Below, one piece after another: positions 1 to 7,000 of a DNA stretch of 20,150 nucleotides. This DNA is from a virus, in IMG/VR virus record IMGVR_UViG_3300045118_000383, positions 1 to 20,150 of that record; one strand, written 5' to 3'. The notes under the pieces are model-generated. The model saw only the letters and a program-made list of their open reading frames with translations. It did not search any database and was not told the origin of the DNA. Position 1 is the first letter of the stretch. Each line of letters starts with the position of its first letter. Made by a program: the position numbers and the translations under genes.

Positions 1-94
1 CTGCAACAGAACCTTCTTTTAGATATTGACCATCAACTAAACTATTAATCTTTGGTACTACGAAATTTGGACTGATCTTTCCACCAATTTCCAT
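1..94 (-). CDS. Partial gene, probable tail/structural protein N-terminus
   Basis: The minus strand opens with ATG at 94-92 and stays open to the window edge, giving 31 residues beginning MEIGGKISPN. Only the N-terminus is present, so no family can be named. It starts one base after the stop of the 500-residue neck/tail protein, the tight spacing seen through this operon, so it is very likely the next gene of the morphogenesis operon. There is no strong Shine-Dalgarno sequence; a GGA lies about 18 nt upstream, so translation may be coupled to the gene before it. Confidence 0.6.
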   Translation of the reverse strand, partial: MEIGGKISPNFVVPKINSLVDGQYLKEGSVA

Positions 95-95
95 A

Positions 96-1598
96 TCAAG
101 TTAAAATAATCCTTAATAATTCTGGTGTGGTTGTTGAAGTTCCAAGTAATTCACATCTAATCTGTAAATTTTCACAAGCAGGTATATTAACTGCATCATT
201 AAAAGAAATTTCACCAGTCCTAATATTGCTGGTTGTATAAGTACCTATAGTCGTCCAACTATCTGTCAAATTAATTCTAAATTTGACCCTAATTCCTTCA
301 CTGGCTGCCAATTCCTTAGCCAAATAAAATTCTATTTGGCTAAATGGTTTTCTATTCAAAAAAGTACCAACCTGATATAAGGGACTTTCAAAATAACCAG
401 AATAACTGGTACTATAAGAAAAGGAAGTTGTTGAAAGTAAATCTATTCCATAAGTAGTATTATCACGCCAGCCACATAAAAATTGATCTCGACTAATTGG
501 TAATAAAGCACCAATAACTGTTGCATTAGCACTTCCTGTGCTTTCACTACTGATAAAATGCTCAAGATTCAAAATATTTTCATCACCTGTTTCGTATAAA
601 CTATAAATACCAATTCCATCAGATACTATCTTTCCTGAAGTAGTAGATGAACTTAAGGCAAAATATAGTTTACCTTTAAAAGTCATTATTGCTCCAGGAT
701 AAGGCTCTAAATATTTACCACCAGAAATATCTGAAACTGACAAAGGAATCTTGCCAATCGGCCATGCTTGTATGCCATTTGATTTATAAATTAAACCACC
801 AATACCAGCTAAAATATATAAACTACCATTGTCAGATAACATTGCATTAACACCATTCTCTTTTATAAAGATTGGCTGGTTATATGTTATAGATGAACCA
901 TCCCAAGGATAGATAATAGCAGAATTAAAATCATAAATATTCGTACCTTTCCAAGTACCAATCATTAAATTATTACTTAATTCTGCAAGACATTTAACTT
1001 TTATATTAGCAGGTAAAGTTAAAGCTCGTGCTGTTGCCGTATAAGTAGTACTTGTTGCTGGTGCAAAAGTTTCACCAGTATCTTCAGAAATACTAAAAAT
1101 ATAACGACCAGCACCACCATATAATTTATCATCTAATTCTGAAACAAATAACGGATGCCATAGACTATCAGTATCCATTGTTAAACCAGACCAAGCATTA
1201 GTCCAAGATGGTGAACCAGATAATGGGCCATATAAATCCATTGCAGTTGCTCTCGGACACCATAAATAATCTTTCCAAATTGCCAATCCCTGTCCTGCTC
1301 CCGCTGAAGATGGTTGAGAACCTAAAGCTGCAAAACTAGCACCACTATTAGTTGAAACATAAACTGTACCAGCACTATCAACAGCATAAAAATTAGCTAC
1401 TGTCACTGGGTCTCTTACTATCCATTTCACTGTTGCTGTAACATTAGTAGATGAAACTTTAGCCAAAATATTATTTAACTTGGCTACACCAGGTACAGAA
1501 TAAATATCTAAATTTCTAACATTACCAAAACCAATATGAGGACTTTGAGCGATTCCTTGTCTTGGTGCTTCAATTATAAGTGGTTTTGGTTCAGCCAT
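96..1598 (-). CDS. Large neck/tail protein, beta-rich (propeller-like)
   Basis: This 500-residue protein is almost entirely beta-strand-like, with recurring Gly/Ser/Thr/Trp blades such as FYAVDSAGTVYVSTNSG (about 68-85), LYGGAGRYIFSISEDTG and LYFALSSSTTSG. That pattern suggests a beta-propeller. The C-terminal 110 residues (SGYFESPLYQVG onward) look like a separate beta-sandwich. Position directly after the head-tail adaptor fits a neck, stopper or tail-hub role, comparable in place and size to P22 gp10, but I cannot show homology. No signal peptide or membrane segment is seen. A receptor-contacting tail protein is an alternative. It starts one or two bases after the adaptor stop, so the two are probably translated together. 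Confidence 0.6.
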   Translation of the reverse strand: MAEPKPLIIEAPRQGIAQSPHIGFGNVRNLDIYSVPGVAKLNNILAKVSSTNVTATVKWIVRDPVTVANFYAVDSAGTVYVSTNSGASFAALGSQPSSAGAGQGLAIWKDYLWCPRATAMDLYGPLSGSPSWTNAWSGLTMDTDSLWHPLFVSELDDKLYGGAGRYIFSISEDTGETFAPATSTTYTATARALTLPANIKVKCLAELSNNLMIGTWKGTNIYDFNSAIIYPWDGSSITYNQPIFIKENGVNAMLSDNGSLYILAGIGGLIYKSNGIQAWPIGKIPLSVSDISGGKYLEPYPGAIMTFKGKLYFALSSSTTSGKIVSDGIGIYSLYETGDENILNLEHFISSESTGSANATVIGALLPISRDQFLCGWRDNTTYGIDLLSTTSFSYSTSYSGYFESPLYQVGTFLNRKPFSQIEFYLAKELAASEGIRVKFRINLTDSWTTIGTYTTSNIRTGEISFNDAVNIPACENLQIRCELLGTSTTTPELLRIILT

Positions 1599-1600
1599 AA

Positions 1601-2554
1601 TTATTTATAACTTCTTATTTCTGGTTGAATAATGGTGCTTAAATCTCGATCTCGATGACTCCAATAATCTAATATTCCTTGTTCATCCTGAGCAATTAAT
1701 TGAGCGAGGTTATTAGTCTGTCCTAACTTTTTTTCAACACAAAAAGGTAACGCAGCCATTCTTGCCAAATAAGGATGATGAATTACTGGGATACCAGGTT
1801 CTTTTGAAACTTTAATATATTTATGATTACCAGTCTGTGTACTAGTTGTATTAACTGCACTACCACCGATTGTTGTTGATACTTCAAAAGCATCAGCCGT
1901 TAAACCAGCTGAAATAACATAATAAACCACTGTATCCGCAGTTAAACCAGTCAATAATGTTCCATCAGTTTCTAAAATTAAAGCATCATTGACTGCTAAA
2001 CCATGTCCAGTTGCTGTAAAAACAGCCGGACTAGCTTGAGTAACAGTAAAAGATACAAAATTAAACTTCGATAATTCCCGATTAAGATAAGCCCTAAGAC
2101 CAGAAGTCTCAGAATAATTAGGGCAAGGATAAAGATAAATATAATCCCCCATTTTTATCCAACGACTTGGTATGCCAGTAATATCGGTTGTATAAGTCTC
2201 ATAAAAATCATTAAGATTATCAAATTCTTCTCTGACTAAATCATGCTCTATACCATTATCGTCTAAAACCGCTAATTTAAGGATTTGGTACACATTACTG
2301 GTAAAAGATGATATTTTATAATAATTCGTCCCAGAAACGATATTTTGCGTTTCTACGGGCAAGGAAGTATTATTTTCATCATCAAAAGTACCTTTAGGTG
2401 CGGCATTAGAAGCTAATTGCCAATATTTATCCATTGCCGCATTGACACGGGCAATAATTGATTTATTAGGATAAGCAGCACTTGTTGTCAAACCACAAAT
2501 CCTTAAAGTTTCATCAATTATTGAATCACTAAAAATTGGTTCATAAAGTTTCAT
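1601..2554 (-). CDS. Head-tail adaptor/connector protein with inserted beta domain
   Basis: The 317-residue protein has the look of phage adaptor (neck) proteins: a helical N-terminus with SIIARVNAAMDKYWQLAS (about 32-49), a beta core and the segment GIPSRWIKMGDYIYLYPCP (about 127-145), a pattern common in podovirus-like adaptors. Between about residues 165 and 250 lies a Thr/Gly-rich beta insertion (TATGHGLAVNDALIL, TGLTADTVVYYVISAGLTAD) resembling the E1-FCCH-like domain found in many phage structural proteins. The C-terminus returns to helices. It would sit between portal and tail in the virion. It is the first gene after the glycosyltransferase pair and is followed almost without gap by the neck/tail gene. 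The family call rests on motifs and gene order. Confidence 0.6.
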   Translation of the reverse strand: MKLYEPIFSDSIIDETLRICGLTTSAAYPNKSIIARVNAAMDKYWQLASNAAPKGTFDDENNTSLPVETQNIVSGTNYYKISSFTSNVYQILKLAVLDDNGIEHDLVREEFDNLNDFYETYTTDITGIPSRWIKMGDYIYLYPCPNYSETSGLRAYLNRELSKFNFVSFTVTQASPAVFTATGHGLAVNDALILETDGTLLTGLTADTVVYYVISAGLTADAFEVSTTIGGSAVNTTSTQTGNHKYIKVSKEPGIPVIHHPYLARMAALPFCVEKKLGQTNNLAQLIAQDEQGILDYWSHRDRDLSTIIQPEIRSYK

Positions 2555-2555
2555 A

Positions 2556-3179
2556 TTAGTAAATTATTTCCCCTAAATGTCCGACTTTAATTGTCGGATC
2601 GGTATAAATTTTAAATCCTGCATCTTTGGCTTTAAAGCAAAAATTCCAATCTTCTCCTTCTTTACAACATCCATTGTCATAATAAGTAAATTCAAACCAT
2701 GGTCTAGGAATCTGATATAAAATATCACATTTTATTAATATTATTCCTGTACCAGTGGCATAACATTCAAATACATCTTTATATTTTGGGTCAGTTTCAG
2801 TTTCCAAATCAATATATTTACCTTTATCTACTTCAGCAATCGACATTATTCCATTAGGTACAAGTTTAAGTTTTACATCACTACCTCTTGAATGATAGGC
2901 TACCCCACAAATATCCTTGCCATTGCTAATTAATTTATCCAAGGTATCTACTGGAAAAACCATATCATCATCAATCATTAACAGATAATCAGATTTATTA
3001 TTTAATGCTTGAGCTACTGTCCAATTTCTATTCTCTGCTATGGTATAACCTTCACTTGGTACTAAAATATGAAAATCATATTTTCGTTTATTCTTCTCAA
3101 CTAATTCCATCAAACACTGAAAAGTCTTTGGTTGGATTCCTCTATTTGATGGGCAAGCTAAAGTAATTCTAATATTCAT
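2556..3179 (-). CDS. GT-A fold glycosyltransferase, second of a tandem pair
   Basis: A 207-residue family-2-like glycosyltransferase. The N-terminal Rossmann-type strand is followed by AENRNW (about 48-53), a DDD metal/nucleotide-sugar motif in LLMIDDDMVF (70-72), the hydrophobic TGTGIILIK strand, and GEDWNF near residue 178, whose acidic pair fits the usual catalytic-base site. A late His (VGHLG) fits a metal ligand. The frame extends to a TTG at 3188, but I chose ATG at 3179 because it is a normal start; it overlaps the previous gene by 11 nt. Protein and neighbour are clear paralogs, sharing AENRNW, DDD, GTG and KAGFK-type motifs. It presumably transfers a sugar to a virion protein or to a host surface glycan. 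The acceptor cannot be read from sequence. Confidence 0.8.
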   Translation of the reverse strand: MNIRITLACPSNRGIQPKTFQCLMELVEKNKRKYDFHILVPSEGYTIAENRNWTVAQALNNKSDYLLMIDDDMVFPVDTLDKLISNGKDICGVAYHSRGSDVKLKLVPNGIMSIAEVDKGKYIDLETETDPKYKDVFECYATGTGIILIKCDILYQIPRPWFEFTYYDNGCCKEGEDWNFCFKAKDAGFKIYTDPTIKVGHLGEIIY

Positions 3180-3726
3180 ATAATCCAATATGTTTAGCTT
3201 TTATATTAGGATCACACCAAACTTTAAATCCTGCTTTTCTAGCATTTTTACAAAATATCCAATCAACACTTTCCTTTATCATTCCATTGTTATACCATTC
3301 ATACCCATACCAAGGTTGTGGTGTTTTTCTATAAACATCAGTCTTAACTAATAAAAGTCCAGTTCCTAAAGCCGCACATTCAAATATTCTGTCATGTTCT
3401 TTAATTTGATTTAGATACTCAATTACATCGTTTTGAATTTCATATTTTGTTTTGTAAAGACCACCTACTATATCGGCTTCAGCTAATAATAATTCTTCTA
3501 AAGTATCTGATTCATAAATCATGTCATCATCAACATGAAATAAATAATCACAACCTTTATTAACTGCCTGAGTTGCTATCCAATTACGATTTTCAGCACA
3601 ATTATATCCTCTAGTTGAAACGATTATCTCTAAATCTTGCTCTGTTTGATTAACTAATTTAAGCAATGATTCAGCAGTTTTAGTTTTAATTAACCTATTT
3701 GTCGGTAAACCGATAGCAATTAACAT
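3169..3726 (-). CDS. GT-A fold glycosyltransferase, first of a tandem pair
   Basis: A 185-residue glycosyltransferase with the same order of motifs as its downstream neighbour: CAENRNW (about 43-49), DDD (66-68) in FHVDDDMIY, GTGLLLVK, QPWYGYEWYNNG, and a C-terminal CDPNIKAKHIG segment with the expected His. At the catalytic-base site it has SVDW where the paralog has GEDW, so one acid of the pair is replaced while Asp stays. That could mean a changed activity. It follows the capsid gene directly. Its ATG lies two bases after a perfect 10-bp hairpin that contains the likely ribosome-binding site, so expression relative to capsid may be controlled at translation. Confidence 0.8.
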   Translation of the reverse strand: MLIAIGLPTNRLIKTKTAESLLKLVNQTEQDLEIIVSTRGYNCAENRNWIATQAVNKGCDYLFHVDDDMIYESDTLEELLLAEADIVGGLYKTKYEIQNDVIEYLNQIKEHDRIFECAALGTGLLLVKTDVYRKTPQPWYGYEWYNNGMIKESVDWIFCKNARKAGFKVWCDPNIKAKHIGLYEY

Positions 3727-3728
3727 AT

Positions 3729-3752
3729 CTCAACCCCTATAAAGGGGTTGAG
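3729..3752 (-). promoter_or_regulatory. Perfect hairpin covering the glycosyltransferase RBS
   Basis: A perfect 10-bp stem (CTCAACCCCT / AGGGGTTGAG) with a 4-nt loop lies between the capsid stop (3764) and the glycosyltransferase start (ATG 3726-3724). On the minus-strand transcript the 3' arm carries AGGGG seven bases before the ATG, so the only Shine-Dalgarno-like sequence is paired. No U-run follows, which argues against a normal terminator. It could act as a translational brake, an RNA-thermometer-like element, or an mRNA 3'-end stabiliser for the capsid message. Confidence 0.7.
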
Positions 3753-3763
3753 TATATTAACAA

Positions 3764-4639
3764 CTAAGCAACATTAACATCCATTAAAAATTCTTTGTAG
3801 TAACTTGTAGTACCAGACCAGTCAAAACCATAGTCAACACGACTGACTATGCCAAGACCGGAAATATTACCTGGGTCTTCAATGAATTTAGCTTTACCGA
3901 AAGTTGCTCGTAAAATGCCCAAAATGCCAATTTTCTTAATACCAGCAAATACATGATTTGCAGTATGAGAATTTGACATATAATGATCTACCCCCATGTA
4001 ATGGAAGGCCTTTTCTACAGGAATACCATTAACTAAAGCCATATCAGCCGGATTGTAACCATTAGCTTGGACAAAGGCTTCTAAAGCCTCAAAATCAGCT
4101 GGTCGCCAAACAATGAAAGCGCCATTCTTTACCATAAAGTCAACTCCATTATTGACTCTTAATTTCCGTTTAATAGCACGGATAATATCATCAATATTTG
4201 CAGAAGAAACAGTAATTTGGCTTGTATCATCATCTCCAGTATTGGCTAAATCAGTTAAACCAAAATCAGTCCAATTAGAATGAGCCGCAAGGTATAAACT
4301 TTCTAATTTCTCAGAAATTTTCTCACCTTGATAAGCAGCAATATTCATTGCTGATACATAATCTTGTTGGGCTCGGTCTGCTTCATCGATAAGGATTGGT
4401 ATATTGTAATTTTGATTGATAGTTTGAGTATCACTCGCAAGTACAAAATCTTCATAGGTATAAGCAGTGCCACGAGTACCACCAACTACTGGTGGTTCAG
4501 TTGTCATTGCTGCCCTAACAATAGTTCGATTATCATTATATTGGACATCTAGTACATCGTTCCAAGTAGTCGGCAATGCAATTCTTTCTCGCATTTTGGC
4601 TACATAATCATTCTTGTTATAAATAACAGTATTTGCCAT
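3764..4639 (-). CDS. Major capsid protein (HK97/P22-like coat)
   Basis: A 291-residue protein directly after the scaffold gene, the expected place and size for the coat protein. Features typical of HK97-fold coat proteins of the P22/N4 type are an extended N-terminal arm (about 1-60), the helix IDEADRAQQDYVSAMNIAAYQGEK that would form the long spine helix, a central domain with VNNGVDFMVKNGAFIVWRPADFEALEAF, and a C-terminal beta region ending VDYGFDWSGTTSYYKEFLMDVNVA. It would assemble around the scaffold into the procapsid. No cleavable N-terminal delta domain is visible, consistent with a separate scaffold. Family assignment is by pattern and context, not by search. Confidence 0.8.
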   Translation of the reverse strand: MANTVIYNKNDYVAKMRERIALPTTWNDVLDVQYNDNRTIVRAAMTTEPPVVGGTRGTAYTYEDFVLASDTQTINQNYNIPILIDEADRAQQDYVSAMNIAAYQGEKISEKLESLYLAAHSNWTDFGLTDLANTGDDDTSQITVSSANIDDIIRAIKRKLRVNNGVDFMVKNGAFIVWRPADFEALEAFVQANGYNPADMALVNGIPVEKAFHYMGVDHYMSNSHTANHVFAGIKKIGILGILRATFGKAKFIEDPGNISGLGIVSRVDYGFDWSGTTSYYKEFLMDVNVA

Positions 4640-4686
4640 CTCTTTAATTCCTTAAATTAAATCAAACGCCGACTACCGAATTATTC

Positions 4687-5286
4687 TCAAAACTTATCGT
4701 CAGAGAACATACTTTTTTTCTTATTTTGTTTAATACGTTCATTGACAACTTGTTGATGCAAAACAGGATCATCGGGAGAAACATAATTTCCGTCTTTGTC
4801 GGTTTTATTTAACCAATAATCAACAGAATTTTTTGTTGAACCTCCTCCTGAACCACCACCTTGTGGCATACCAGCTTCAGCTTCACGCTGATTAGCAGCA
4901 TCTTTCAATTTAGATTGAATATGCTCCATTCCCAATATGTCAGTAAGTGGCAGTTTAAGCCGTTTTGCTTCTTCTTGAACTATTTTTTGGTCATCAGGAT
5001 TTTTAATTCCCCTACCTTCCAAAAAAGCAAGCTGAGAATAATTTGGTTCGTTTGATGGTTGATTAATTAACTCATCTGACTTTGGGGGTTCGTTTGGTTT
5101 TATAATTTCTTTTTTAACCCATTCTTTGCTATCCTTATTCCATTCAAACCCTTCAGCCTTTTTAGCCCTGATAAACAGTTGTTTATTCTGCTTTTCAAGA
5201 GCTTCTGCTTCAGATTTAAGTATTGCCTTCATATCTGAAACATTTACATCGTTTAAAGAGTCGATGACCTCAGTTATTTTTGCCAT
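4687..5286 (-). CDS. Scaffolding protein
   Basis: A 199-residue, highly charged, helix-rich protein immediately before the capsid gene, the classic scaffold position. Residues about 1-45 form a Lys/Glu/Leu coiled-coil-like helix. A Pro/Asn-rich linker follows (PNEPPKSDELINQPSNEP), then a second helix (NPDDQKIVQEEAKRLKLPLTDILGMEHIQSKLKDAANQ), a glycine-rich linker (GGGSGGGS, about 143-150) and a short Lys-rich C-terminal helix (NERIKQNKKKSMF) of the type that binds coat protein. It should be absent from mature virions. A 6-bp hairpin (GCGATT/AATCGC, 5297-5312) lies just upstream of its start. Confidence 0.75.
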   Translation of the reverse strand: MAKITEVIDSLNDVNVSDMKAILKSEAEALEKQNKQLFIRAKKAEGFEWNKDSKEWVKKEIIKPNEPPKSDELINQPSNEPNYSQLAFLEGRGIKNPDDQKIVQEEAKRLKLPLTDILGMEHIQSKLKDAANQREAEAGMPQGGGSGGGSTKNSVDYWLNKTDKDGNYVSPDDPVLHQQVVNERIKQNKKKSMFSDDKF

Positions 5287-5344
5287 AAATTTTGAAGCGA
5301 TTATGGAATCGCAATTATTGTTAAGTTAAGAGCTTAACTCTCAA

Positions 5345-6091
5345 TTATCGAATAAATCGTAATTTATAAGTACCTTTAAAGGCATTAGTTGCTGGGTCTA
5401 AAATTGCACCATCTAAAGCAGTAATAGCATTTCCTTCGGAATCAGAAGAATAAACACGACCAATTACCCAATTATTTGGCCCAACCAAAACTCTAGTTAG
5501 AGTATTAGTACCAGCTGAGACATGACCAGAATCTAAGCCAACACCAGTAACACCATTAACTATATAAGCATGAGTTGAAGTAACAGTTAATGCCTTATTA
5601 ACGATGTTTCCATCACCAGCAGTCCCGTCAGTAAAAGCAGAAGTCGAAGTAGCAACATAAAAAGAAACAGTTGATGTACCATTGTCAAAATCCAAAATTG
5701 CTAAATCAAGAGTTGAAGTAGCGTTATATGGATTTTTAACAGCAAATGGTGTAGTAGTTGCATCTTTGAAAGTGCCATTTTTAACATAAACAGTTAAACC
5801 ATTGACACTTAAATATTCACTACTAATATCTGGCCCAGGCATTGCACCAAGATTTTCATCTTCATTATAAATTTTAACTGTTCCAGGAATGGGAATAACT
5901 CCAGGTCTTAATACAACTGCACCATCAAGAAATCTATCATATTGGTCTGGTTCATATCTTAACATTGATGGAATATTCAATATCTGATACTGAGTAGCTG
6001 CATTGACACTAATACTTAATCCAAAAATAGCGATCAATGAAATAACTACGTAAAATATTCCATTGTATTTATAACCTTTATTTTTTACCAT
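5345..6091 (-). CDS. Exported Ser/Thr-rich beta protein with signal peptide
   Basis: The 248-residue protein begins with a clear export signal: basic residues (MVKNKGYKYN), a hydrophobic core at about 11-29, and a likely cleavage site after SVNA-A (about 31-32). The rest is beta-rich and carries repeated motifs ATTTPFAVKNPYNATST, DNGTSTVSF and VATSTSAFT, which I recall from surface proteins of Patescibacteria. The end, GTYKLRFIR, resembles the terminal strand of small beta-sandwich subunits. It sits between portal-side genes and the scaffold, where virion assembly genes are expected, so an exported product is odd. It may coat the host, help release, or be a virion spike made in an unusual way. 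A good SD (AAAGGAAAG) precedes the ATG. Confidence 0.7.
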   Translation of the reverse strand: MVKNKGYKYNGIFYVVISLIAIFGLSISVNAATQYQILNIPSMLRYEPDQYDRFLDGAVVLRPGVIPIPGTVKIYNEDENLGAMPGPDISSEYLSVNGLTVYVKNGTFKDATTTPFAVKNPYNATSTLDLAILDFDNGTSTVSFYVATSTSAFTDGTAGDGNIVNKALTVTSTHAYIVNGVTGVGLDSGHVSAGTNTLTRVLVGPNNWVIGRVYSSDSEGNAITALDGAILDPATNAFKGTYKLRFIR

Positions 6092-6236
6092 ATTTCTTTC
6101 CTTTCAATTTTTTAGTTGAGGCTCGACCACTTCCTCTAACTTTTTTATCCTCTTGGACTAATTTTTCTTCTTTTAAAGATTCTGCTTGCGCAAGTATTTT
6201 ATCCTTTAAAGAAGGTTTTTTCTTGTCGTACAACAT
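6078..6236 (-). CDS. 52-residue lysine-rich protein
   Basis: ATG at 6236-6234 opens a 52-codon frame ending TAA at 6080-6078 and overlapping the next start by 14 nt. The protein starts MLYDKKKPSLKDKIL, has a charged helix (AQAESLKEEKLVQEDKKV) and ends in a strongly basic, glycine-containing tail (RGSGRASTKKLKGKKYGKK). It could bind nucleic acid or capsid protein. No family is recognised. The overlap and the lack of any other gene in this stretch support it as real; the upstream RBS is weak. Confidence 0.5.
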   Translation of the reverse strand: MLYDKKKPSLKDKILAQAESLKEEKLVQEDKKVRGSGRASTKKLKGKKYGKK

Positions 6237-6268
6237 AATTTTTTAATTATTATTTAATATAATTATTT

Positions 6269-6727
6269 TTATCTAAATGTGATTGTTGATGTACCATAAG
6301 TACCACTCAAAACTTCTAACCATAAACCATATTTAAAATTGGTATCAATCGTATAAGTACCAACTGTTGCATTGGGTGGAAAACTAACTAAAGTTTGAGT
6401 GCTCGTATTAATCGGATTAGTTTCAGTATTAGGTGTTGAAGTAGCATCTAATAATACAAAACTCAAATCACCAGAAGAAGTGATAACTACTGAACCTAAT
6501 GATCCTGAACCAAGTTTAATCCTATTACTAGTCCAACTATTCTCCCAAGGGGTAGACGTAGCTGAATATTCTTGGCTTTGGATAATACTACCTACTGGGC
6601 CTTCTGGTTGTAAGGAAAAATAAATATTAATTCCAAATACTATACCAAGAGCTACTCCAATTACTACAATCATTATCAATGCTATAGCAAAGATTAAATC
6701 CGAGAATAGTTCTTTTGATGTTTTCAT
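6269..6727 (-). CDS. Membrane-anchored pilin-sized Ser/Thr-rich protein
   Basis: A 152-residue protein with one strong transmembrane helix at about 11-37 (LIFAIALIMIVVIGVALGIVFGINIYF) after a short charged N-terminus, then a beta-rich outer domain with SATSTPWENSW, LLDATSTPNTETN and a terminal GTYGTSTITFR strand. No type IV prepilin peptidase site is seen, so it is more likely a plain type II membrane anchor. The ATSTP motifs match those of the exported protein two genes downstream, suggesting they work together on the outer face of the host membrane. Placement inside the head operon between portal and scaffold is unusual. Confidence 0.65.
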   Translation of the reverse strand: MKTSKELFSDLIFAIALIMIVVIGVALGIVFGINIYFSLQPEGPVGSIIQSQEYSATSTPWENSWTSNRIKLGSGSLGSVVITSSGDLSFVLLDATSTPNTETNPINTSTQTLVSFPPNATVGTYTIDTNFKYGLWLEVLSGTYGTSTITFR

Positions 6728-6745
6728 AAAATTATATATTAATTA

Positions 6746-7000
6746 TTATTTACCTTTATTGTATTGTTCAGAGCCGACCTTTCTTTCTCTATAAGAATCA
6801 ATGTCTGTAAATACTTCAGTAATTATCATTTTTGCTTGTTCATAAGCTCTGTATTTTTCACCAATTAAATCATTTTTATCTAATTGGCTTATTTCAGGTT
6901 TTTCTTTCTCAATTCTTTGATTAAAAATAAAATGTAATGCTTTTAAAGTTGGCCCGTCATCAGCTAAATGTTGTAATCTGTCTTCGATAATATCACTCAT
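6746..7000 (-). CDS. Small helical protein coupled to portal
   Basis: The 84-residue acidic, helical protein (MSDIIEDRLQHLADDGPTLKALHFIFNQR...) overlaps the portal stop by 4 nt (ATGA), so it is probably translationally coupled to it. The long helix around KYRAYEQAKMIITEVFTDID could dimerise. No family is recognised. Its place between portal and head genes suggests a minor head or assembly-chaperone role, but nothing in the sequence proves it. Confidence 0.6.
   Translation of the reverse strand: MSDIIEDRLQHLADDGPTLKALHFIFNQRIEKEKPEISQLDKNDLIGEKYRAYEQAKMIITEVFTDIDSYRERKVGSEQYNKGK

Noticed and set aside
3180-3188. Upstream TTG start of the second glycosyltransferase
   Set aside because: It adds only three residues and a non-ATG start; ATG 3179 is the simpler choice.
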